From assembly GCA_016869895.1 (NCBI GenBank), contig VGDC01000159.1, forward strand, positions 1 through 5,064: DNA of 5,064 bases, written 5' to 3'. The notes below the pieces were generated by a model, which searched no databases, was not told the origin of the DNA, and saw only the letters and a list, made by a program, of their open reading frames with translations. This document shows, in pieces, positions 1 through 4,398 of this stretch (position 1 is the first letter of the stretch; each line of letters opens with the position of its first letter). The position numbers were made by a program, and so were the translations under genes. This DNA is from Alphaproteobacteria bacterium (GTDB lineage Bacteria; Pseudomonadota; Alphaproteobacteria; Rickettsiales; VGDC01).

Positions 1-437
1 CCATCGACCTTCTTGGCGTTGGTCTTCGAACCACGGGAATCAGAACCCGCGTTGGGTTCGGTCAGGCCGAAAGCCCAGACTTTCTCGCCGGTGCAGAGCT
101 GCGGCAGGTATTTCTTCTTCTGCTCTTCGGAGCCGAAGTAATAGAGAGGCCCGACGCCGAGGGAGTTATGCGCGGTGATGGTCGCCGCCTGAGAACCGTC
201 GATACGCGCGAGTTCTTCGCACGCGACCGCATAGGCGAGATAATCCAGCCCCTGCCCGCCGTATGCCTCTGGCACGACGATGCCGAACAGGCCGATTTCA
301 CCCATCTTGCGGGTGATGTCTTCGGAGAAGGTCTCCTTCTCGTCCAACTCGCGTGCGAGGGGTTTGATCTCTTTCTCGGCGAATGCGCGAACGGTGTCGC
401 GCAGCATGCTGTGCAGCTCAGGTAACTCGAAATCCAT
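1..437 (-). CDS. Acyl-CoA dehydrogenase, N-terminal part (runs off left edge)
   Basis: This is a flavin-dependent acyl-CoA dehydrogenase, which makes a trans-2-enoyl-CoA from an acyl-CoA in the first oxidative step of beta-oxidation or of a branched-chain acyl-CoA pathway and passes electrons to ETF. Only the first 145 codons are in the window, out of roughly 380 or more in a typical member. The start MDFELPEL and the helical N-terminal domain (about residues 1-115) are typical. PEAYGGQGL (56-64) is the conserved loop of that domain. GLTEPNAGSDSRG (124-136) fits the acyl-CoA dehydrogenase signature that opens the middle beta domain and contacts FAD and substrate. The catalytic Glu lies in the missing C-terminal half, so chain-length class cannot be judged. 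The start is 14 bases after the stop of the small membrane gene, with only a weak GTGAG upstream, which suggests translational coupling. The family call is firm; the substrate is unknown. Confidence 0.95.
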   Translation of the reverse strand, partial: MDFELPELHSMLRDTVRAFAEKEIKPLARELDEKETFSEDITRKMGEIGLFGIVVPEAYGGQGLDYLAYAVACEELARIDGSQAATITAHNSLGVGPLYYFGSEEQKKKYLPQLCTGEKVWAFGLTEPNAGSDSRGSKTNAKKVD

Positions 438-451
438 GGTCGTTAACTCAC

Positions 452-619
452 TTATTTGAGGGCATCTTTGACAGGTTGGCAGACGGCGTATTTATAGTCT
501 CCGAAGGCATCGGGCTTGCACCCCATGTAGAAGAATCCGCCCAAGGCAGCGGAAAGCAGCAGAAGAAAAATGAAGGTGTAGAGAAGAAGGTTCGCTAATT
601 GAGATTTTCCCGCTGCCAT
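452..619 (-). CDS. Small single-span membrane protein, 55 residues, unknown function
   Basis: I do not recognise this protein. It has a short polar N-terminus with Lys5, then a strongly hydrophobic segment (about residues 8-32, LANLLLYTFIFLLLLSAALG followed by GFFYM), then a 22-residue polar tail with two cysteines (Cys34, Cys47), several lysines and aromatics. The positive-inside rule would put the N-terminus in the cytoplasm and the tail in the periplasm, where the cysteines could pair. Residues YMGC (31-34) loosely resemble a lipobox, but Tyr and Met at -3 and -2 are poor matches, so a plain anchor is more likely. It is supported as a gene by a good ribosome binding site (AAAGGA, 8 bases before the ATG) and by its fit between two metabolic genes, 18 bases after the synthetase stop and 14 before the acyl-CoA dehydrogenase start. 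Co-expression with fatty-acid activation and oxidation is inferred; the function is not known. Confidence 0.75.
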   Translation of the reverse strand: MAAGKSQLANLLLYTFIFLLLLSAALGGFFYMGCKPDAFGDYKYAVCQPVKDALK

Positions 620-627
620 CTTTATGT

Positions 628-633
628 TCCTTT
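628..633 (-). promoter_or_regulatory. Ribosome binding site of the small membrane gene
   Basis: AAAGGA on the minus strand lies 8 bases before the ATG at 619, in the 18-base gap after the synthetase stop. It is the main non-coding support for the 55-residue gene being translated. Confidence 0.65.
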
Positions 634-637
634 ATTA

Positions 638-2299
638 TCAGGCTGTTCTTTGTATCACCAGACCCAATTCCTCGACCATATGGTCGCGTATCTTGAACTT
701 CTGGATCTTACCGGAAATCGTCTGCGGAAATGCATCCACACATTTGACATAGCGCGGAACTTTGTAATGGGCAAGCTTCCCTTTGCAGAAGTCGCGGATT
801 TCCTCGCAGGTGATTTCGGTGTCACCGGAGACTTGAATCCACGCGCAGAGCTCTTCCCCGTATTTCTCATCGGGCACACCGACGACGGAAACCTGAATGA
901 TGGAGGGGTGGGTGAAGAGGAATTCTTCGATCTCGCGGGGGTAGATGTTCTCGCCGCCGCGGATGACCATGTCTTTGATGCGCCCGGTGATGGAGTAATA
1001 CCCACCCGGATACTGCATGGCGATATCACCCGTGTGCAGCCAGCCAGTGTCAGCTTCGACGGCGGCGGCGGTGGCTTCGGGGTTGTTATAATAGCCCACC
1101 ATCGTGCCATGGCCGCGGGAGCACAACTCGCCCTGCTCGCCATCGCCGAGGGTGCGGCCTGTTTCGGGGCAGACGATCTTCACCTCCACGCCCGGAAGCG
1201 CTCGCCCCACCGTCTCCACGCGCAGTTCGATGGAGTCGTCGGTGCGGGTCTGGGTGATGACGGGGGAGGACTCGGTCTGACCGTAAGCGATGGTGATTTC
1301 GCGTGCGCCCATGTCGCTCATCACGCGTTTCATGACCTCGATGGGGCAAGGGCTGCCCGCCATGATGCCTGTGCGAAGGGATTTCAGGTCACGCCCCGCG
1401 AAACTGGCATCGTCCAGCATGGCGATGAACATGGTGGGAACGCCGTAGATGGACGTAGCACGCTCTTTCTCGATGGCATCCAGCGTGTCCTTCGCGCCGA
1501 AATACTCGGCGGGGACGACCATGGCCGCGCCTCGGGTCATCGCGCCGAGCGTGCCCATGACAAGGCCGAAGCAGTGATAATACGGCACGGGAATGCAAAT
1601 GCGGTCATTCGCGGTGATGTCTTGGCATCCGGTGACATAATAACCGTTCATCAGGATGTTACGGTGCGTCAGCATCGCGGCTTTCGGGAAACCCGTGGTG
1701 CCGCTGGTGTATTGGATGTTGATGGGCTCATCGGCCTTCAGGGTCGATTCGATGGTTTCGATGACGCCATCCGCCACCGTGCCGCCCGCCGCGAGCATTT
1801 CCGTCCACGACACCATGCCTTCAGGCGCGGTGTCGTGCATAGAGACGACATATTGCAGTTTCGGATAATCCGCGGAAGGCAGCTTGGGGCAGACTTCGCG
1901 CAGGATGTCGTAATAATTCGAGGTCTTGAATTCCTTCACGAGGAAGAGCGCTTTGATGTCGCCCTGCTTCAAGACATAGGCCAATTCGGAGGAGCGATAC
2001 GCCGGATTCACCGTCACCAGCACCGCGCCGATGCGCGCCGTCGCCATCTGCAACTGCGGCCATTCGGGCACGTTGGTCGCCCAGACAGCCACATGGTCGC
2101 CCTTGCGGATGCCCATGGCATGCAGACCCTTGGCCACTTCATCCACCACGCGGTCGAATTGCGCATAGCTGAGGCGCAAGCCCAGCTTGGGGAAGACCAG
2201 CGCATCGTTATCGCCGTGTTTCTTCGCCGTGCCACGCAGCACATCACCGATGGTGAGGCCATCAATCCAAGGTTTGGTGTCATTATCGACAGCGGCCAT
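638..2299 (-). CDS. Acyl-CoA synthetase (AMP-binding, fatty-acid--CoA ligase, ACSF2-like)
   Basis: This 553-residue member of the ANL adenylating superfamily activates a carboxylic acid with ATP to an acyl-AMP and transfers it to CoA. It shows the complete motif set. The phosphate-binding loop YTSGTTGFPK is at 197-206 and the YGQTE adenine/acyl-AMP motif at 339-343. HTGD, with the ribose-binding Asp, is at 422-425. The hinge and C-terminal-domain motif GRIKDMVIRGGENIYP is at 439-454. The adenylation lysine is Lys531 in SGKIQK. Length and layout match medium/long-chain ligases resembling ACSF2 and differ from the YTGGTTG loop of classical FadD, so the exact chain length is open. I chose the ATG at 2299 because AAGGGA lies 6 bases before it and MAAVDND opens a typical N-terminus; an upstream GTG at 2356 would add 19 residues translated from a palindromic leader. 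It is followed closely by the small membrane gene and acyl-CoA dehydrogenase, as expected for a beta-oxidation operon. Confidence 0.93.
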   Translation of the reverse strand: MAAVDNDTKPWIDGLTIGDVLRGTAKKHGDNDALVFPKLGLRLSYAQFDRVVDEVAKGLHAMGIRKGDHVAVWATNVPEWPQLQMATARIGAVLVTVNPAYRSSELAYVLKQGDIKALFLVKEFKTSNYYDILREVCPKLPSADYPKLQYVVSMHDTAPEGMVSWTEMLAAGGTVADGVIETIESTLKADEPINIQYTSGTTGFPKAAMLTHRNILMNGYYVTGCQDITANDRICIPVPYYHCFGLVMGTLGAMTRGAAMVVPAEYFGAKDTLDAIEKERATSIYGVPTMFIAMLDDASFAGRDLKSLRTGIMAGSPCPIEVMKRVMSDMGAREITIAYGQTESSPVITQTRTDDSIELRVETVGRALPGVEVKIVCPETGRTLGDGEQGELCSRGHGTMVGYYNNPEATAAAVEADTGWLHTGDIAMQYPGGYYSITGRIKDMVIRGGENIYPREIEEFLFTHPSIIQVSVVGVPDEKYGEELCAWIQVSGDTEITCEEIRDFCKGKLAHYKVPRYVKCVDAFPQTISGKIQKFKIRDHMVEELGLVIQRTA

Positions 2300-2305
2300 A
2301 TCGTT

Positions 2306-2311
2306 TCCCTT
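2306..2311 (-). promoter_or_regulatory. Ribosome binding site deciding the synthetase start
   Basis: AAGGGA on the minus strand is 6 bases before the ATG at 2299, inside a purine-rich run. It favours this start over the in-frame GTG at 2356, which has no comparable site and lies in an inverted repeat. Confidence 0.65.
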
Positions 2312-2318
2312 TTTTGTT

Positions 2319-2355
2319 TGTTCCCGCAAAAATCTGCTGATTTTTACATGGAACA
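2319..2355 (-). repeat. Two-part imperfect palindrome in the synthetase leader
   Basis: The outer arms TGTTCC (2319-2324) and GGAACA (2350-2355) are perfect complements. Inside them AAAAATC (2328-2334) pairs perfectly with GATTTTT (2339-2345) around a 4-base loop, leaving small internal loops of 3 and 4 bases. It sits 7 bases upstream of the synthetase ribosome binding site, so it could be an RNA hairpin in the leader or an operator for a dimeric repressor. No regulator can be named from the sequence. Neither strand has a T-run directly after the structure, so it is not a canonical terminator. Confidence 0.6.
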
Positions 2356-2378
2356 CAGCTTCGCTGGCTCATGGCTGT

Positions 2379-2396
2379 CCCGCGCTCCTGCGCGGG
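2379..2396. repeat. GC-rich perfect inverted repeat
   Basis: CCCGCGC (2379-2385) and GCGCGGG (2390-2396) are perfect complements around the 4-base loop TCCT. It lies between the terminator-like hairpin and the leader palindrome in the dehydrogenase-synthetase spacer. No T-run follows on either strand. It may be part of a small intergenic repeat unit, but only one copy is in the window. Confidence 0.5.
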
Positions 2397-2442
2397 TGGT
2401 GCAACTCGTGGCCGCTTAGCCTTGCATCATTTTATGATAGGA

Positions 2443-2474
2443 CTATGGGCGGGGATGCTCGTCCCCGCCCATAG
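2443..2474 (-). terminator. Strong hairpin after the aldehyde dehydrogenase, possible terminator
   Basis: Arms 2443-2455 and 2462-2474 form 13 consecutive perfect pairs, mostly G-C, around a 6-base loop. The hairpin begins 11 bases after the aldehyde dehydrogenase stop, where a terminator or 3' mRNA-stabilising structure is expected. The downstream minus-strand sequence (TCCTATCATAAAATG) lacks a real T-run, so intrinsic termination would be inefficient. The structure may instead block exonucleases or be an intergenic repeat. If it does terminate, the synthetase operon needs its own promoter in the next 150 bases. Confidence 0.5.
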
Positions 2475-2485
2475 GTCGTCTGGTC

Positions 2486-4054
2486 TTAGAAGAAGCCCAT
2501 CGCGTTGGGGCTGTAGCTCGTCAGCACGCATTTGGTCTGCTGATAATGGTCGAGCATGACGTGATGGTTCTCACGACCGATGCCGGACTTCTTATAGCCA
2601 CCGAACGCCGCGTGCGCGGGGTACATATGGTAAGCGTTCACGAAGACGCGACCTGCCTGAATGCCACGAGCGAGGCGATACGCCGCGTTCTGGTCACGGC
2701 TCCATACACCGGCCGCAAGGCCGTATTCGCTGTCGTTGGCGATCTGCAACGCTTCTTCGACGGTCTTGAACTTCGCCACGCCGACGACGGGGCCGAAGAT
2801 CTCTTCCTGGAAGACGCGCATGTTGTTCGTGCCTTCGAGAATGGTGGGCTCAAGGTAATAGCCCTTCTCGAAACCGGTGCCGACGGAGGCGACTTTACCA
2901 CCCGTGAGGGTCTTCGCACCTTCGGCCTTGCCGATGTCGAAATAGCCGAGAATCTTCTCAAGCTGTTCTTTGGAGGCTTGCGAACCGACCATGGTGTTCA
3001 TGTCGAGCGGGTTGCCGACCACGATTTTCTTGACGCGGGCAATGGCTTTCTCGATGAACTGGTCATAGATGGATTCATGCACCAGCGCGCGGGATGGGCA
3101 GGTGCAGACCTCGCCCTGATTCAGCGCGAAGAGTGCGAAACCTTCCATGGCTTTGTCGGAGAGCGCGTCGTCCTGATCGAAGATATCGCCGAGGAAGACG
3201 TTGGGGGATTTACCGCCGAGTTCCAGCGTCACAGGGATGATGTTATCCGTGGCGTTGCGGTAAATCATGCGGCCAGTGGCGGTGGAGCCGGTGAAGGCCA
3301 GCTTGGCGATGCGGTCGCTGGTGGCGAGTGCCTGACCCGCTTCCTTGCCGAAACCGTGAACGATGTTCACGAGGCCTTCGGGCAGCAAATCAGCGATGAG
3401 TTCCAGCCACACCATGATGCCGACAGGGGTCTGCTCGGCAGGTTTCATGACGATGGCGTTGCCCGCCGCGATGGCAGGAGCAAGCTTCCACGCAGCCATG
3501 AGCAGCGGGAAGTTCCAAGGGATGATCTGGCCGATGACGCCGAGGGGCTCATGGAAGTGATAGGCCACGGTGTTCTCGTCAATCTCGCTGATGCGGCCTT
3601 CCTGCATGCGGATGGCGGAAGCGAAATAGCGGAAGTGGTCGATGGCGAGGGGCACGTCAGCGAAGGTCGTTTCGCGGATGGGCTTGCCGTTGTCATAGGT
3701 CTCGACGAGCGCGAGGGTGGCGAGGTTCGCCTCCATACGGTCAGCGATTTTGAGCAGCAAGGTGGCGCGCTCGGTCGGCGAGGTGCGCGACCATTTGGCG
3801 AAGCAGGCGTGGGCAGCGTCTAGCGCTTTTTCGACATCGGCTTTATCGGAGCGGGCGACCTTGGTATAGACCTGACCGTTCACGGGGCTGATGTTGTCGA
3901 AGGTCTGGCCGGAAGCGGCGGGGACGACTTTACCGCCGATGAAGTTACCGTATTCGGCTTTGATTTTGATTGGGCTGGAAATCTTCGCCAGTTCGGCGTT
4001 GATAAAAGCCAGTGCATCCGCACCGGATTCGTTCTGTTTCGCTAATGCGCTCAT
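2486..4054 (-). CDS. NAD(P)-dependent aldehyde dehydrogenase (ExaC/AcoD/AldB type)
   Basis: This 522-residue cytoplasmic enzyme oxidises an aldehyde to the acid with NAD(P)+. Close matches to the ExaC/AcoD/AldB acetaldehyde dehydrogenase group run throughout: YGNFIGGK near residue 35, HFHEPLGVIGQIIPWNFPLL (166-185), and the C-terminal stretch YPAHAAFGGYKKSGIGRE followed by MLDHYQQTK and a GFF end. Catalytic features are intact: Asn181 in PWNFP, Lys204 in KPAEQTP for cofactor binding, FTGST (254-258), general base Glu278 in LELGGKSP, nucleophile Cys317 in NQGEVCTC and Glu418 in EIFGPV. Family members are usually about 506 residues; the extra residues are a poorly conserved N-terminus. I chose the ATG at 4054 because AGGAGA lies 6 bases before it; an ATG at 4060 is too close to that site, and the start at 4099 has none. 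The physiological substrate (acetaldehyde, longer aldehyde or other) is not readable. The acid product could feed the downstream synthetase, which is inference. Confidence 0.95.
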   Translation of the reverse strand: MSALAKQNESGADALAFINAELAKISSPIKIKAEYGNFIGGKVVPAASGQTFDNISPVNGQVYTKVARSDKADVEKALDAAHACFAKWSRTSPTERATLLLKIADRMEANLATLALVETYDNGKPIRETTFADVPLAIDHFRYFASAIRMQEGRISEIDENTVAYHFHEPLGVIGQIIPWNFPLLMAAWKLAPAIAAGNAIVMKPAEQTPVGIMVWLELIADLLPEGLVNIVHGFGKEAGQALATSDRIAKLAFTGSTATGRMIYRNATDNIIPVTLELGGKSPNVFLGDIFDQDDALSDKAMEGFALFALNQGEVCTCPSRALVHESIYDQFIEKAIARVKKIVVGNPLDMNTMVGSQASKEQLEKILGYFDIGKAEGAKTLTGGKVASVGTGFEKGYYLEPTILEGTNNMRVFQEEIFGPVVGVAKFKTVEEALQIANDSEYGLAAGVWSRDQNAAYRLARGIQAGRVFVNAYHMYPAHAAFGGYKKSGIGRENHHVMLDHYQQTKCVLTSYSPNAMGFF

Positions 4055-4060
4055 GCTCAT

Positions 4061-4066
4061 TCTCCT
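4061..4066 (-). promoter_or_regulatory. Ribosome binding site deciding the dehydrogenase start
   Basis: AGGAGA on the minus strand, 6 bases before the ATG at 4054. It is the strongest Shine-Dalgarno match in the window and picks this ATG over those at 4060 and 4099. Confidence 0.75.
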
Positions 4067-4120
4067 ACGCGTGTTTTTTGTTGGTTCATGCGAATGCATA
4101 GTCTATCACGTCAGGGGACG

Positions 4121-4150
4121 TTTATAAACCATCGCTACATGCCTGCGCAA
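4121..4150 (-). promoter_or_regulatory. Weak candidate sigma-70 promoter of the aldehyde dehydrogenase
   Basis: On the minus strand, TTGCGC (4145-4150) is followed after 18 bases by TATAAA (4121-4126). The -10 matches consensus at 5 of 6 positions, the -35 at only 3. TATAAA is part of a 10-base palindrome GTTTATAAAC. Transcription would start about 60 bases before the ATG. Evidence is positional and weak. Confidence 0.3.
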
Positions 4151-4162
4151 TAGAATTTGCCT

Positions 4163-4181
4163 TGGAAATCCGCCATTTCCA
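4163..4181. promoter_or_regulatory. Inverted repeat, possible operator upstream of the dehydrogenase
   Basis: TGGAAAT (4163-4169) and ATTTCCA (4175-4181) are perfect 7-base arms around CCGCC. The dyad is just upstream of the weak dehydrogenase promoter and about 90 bases upstream of the SPOR promoter, a reasonable place for an activator site. The binding protein is unknown. Confidence 0.35.
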
Positions 4182-4183
4182 TG

Positions 4184-4197
4184 TTGCTTTGCAGCAA
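4184..4197. promoter_or_regulatory. Short dyad next to the previous one, possible operator
   Basis: TTGCT (4184-4188) and AGCAA (4193-4197) flank TTGC, two bases from the neighbouring dyad. TTGC/GCAA half-sites are used by several regulators of acyl-CoA and polyhydroxyalkanoate metabolism, but the match is too short to name one. Confidence 0.25.
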
Positions 4198-4268
4198 TTT
4201 TCCACGCCCCGCGGCAGGCGCAAAAGCCACACCTTCTGGAAACCATAAAGAAACCATTCATTTTTGCT

Positions 4269-4297
4269 TTGTCATTTCCGAATGGCTAAAGTATGTT
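4269..4297 (+). promoter_or_regulatory. Candidate sigma-70 promoter of the SPOR-domain gene
   Basis: TTGTCA (4269-4274, 5 of 6 to consensus) is followed by a 17-base spacer and TATGTT (4292-4297, 4 of 6). Transcription would begin near 4304, giving a leader of about 95 bases before the ATG at 4399. This is the best promoter match in the window. Confidence 0.45.
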
Positions 4298-4324
4298 TGT
4301 CGCCAGCGCGGAGCATTAAGCCGT

Positions 4325-4342
4325 GAAAAATGAGGATTTTTC
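4325..4342 (+). repeat. AT-rich hairpin in the leader of the SPOR gene
   Basis: GAAAAAT (4325-4331) pairs perfectly with ATTTTTC (4336-4342) around the loop GAGG. It lies about 20 bases after the predicted transcription start. In plus orientation the right arm ends in five T residues, so it somewhat resembles a weak terminator or attenuator, but the stem has almost no G-C pairs. Confidence 0.35.
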
Positions 4343-4345
4343 GCC

Positions 4346-4375
4346 GTTTAAGGTTTCTCCTCCACACCTTTTAAC
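4346..4375 (+). repeat. Second possible leader hairpin with a CTCCTCC loop
   Basis: AAGGT (4350-4354) pairs with ACCTT (4366-4370), extended after a small internal loop by GTT (4346-4348) with AAC (4373-4375). The loop carries CTCCTCC (4357-4363), which resembles the anti-Shine-Dalgarno sequence. It ends 12 bases before the ribosome binding site. A role in translation control is only a suggestion. Confidence 0.25.
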
Positions 4376-4387
4376 GACTGAGCAGAT

Positions 4388-4391
4388 AAGG
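4388..4391 (+). promoter_or_regulatory. Ribosome binding site of the SPOR gene
   Basis: AAGG lies 7 bases before the ATG at 4399. It is short but well placed, and no other start in this frame would preserve the complete signal peptide. Confidence 0.55.
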
Positions 4392-4398
4392 CAACTTC

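Larger units (their letters stand above)
4055..4398. other. Divergent intergenic region with promoters and small inverted repeats
   Basis: This 344-base stretch separates the leftward aldehyde dehydrogenase from the rightward SPOR gene and is more AT-rich than the flanking genes. I see no convincing gene in it. It holds a ribosome binding site and weak promoter for the dehydrogenase, two small dyads near 4163-4197, a good promoter candidate for the SPOR gene, and an untranslated leader with two possible hairpins. All regulation of both genes probably lies here. Confidence 0.7.

Noticed and set aside
452..619. Small membrane protein as a lipoprotein (YMGC at residues 31-34)
   Set aside because: The -3 and -2 positions (Tyr, Met) do not fit the lipobox, and cleavage would leave a 22-residue peptide. 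A simple membrane anchor explains the sequence better.
2300..2356. N-terminal extension of the synthetase from a GTG at 2356
   Set aside because: The extra 19 residues are translated from the palindromic leader and do not look like the family. The ATG at 2299 has a well-placed AAGGGA.
599..2419. A 606-codon open frame on the plus strand across the synthetase gene
   Set aside because: It is antisense to a complete enzyme with all family motifs. Its translation is rich in His, Arg, Gly and Asp with no recognisable domain, as expected for a mirror frame of a GC-rich gene, and it has no convincing start or ribosome binding site.
2546..3823. A 425-codon open frame on the plus strand across the aldehyde dehydrogenase
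   Set aside because: It is the same kind of antisense shadow: no domain, composition typical of a mirror frame, and fully covered by a gene with intact catalytic residues.
4146..4162. A sigma-54-like promoter (AGGCAA ... TTGCG, minus strand) upstream of the dehydrogenase
   Set aside because: The GG and GC elements are 11 bases apart instead of the required 10, and the -24 box is a poor match. It was attractive because acoD-type genes can be sigma-54 dependent, but the spacing is usually decisive.
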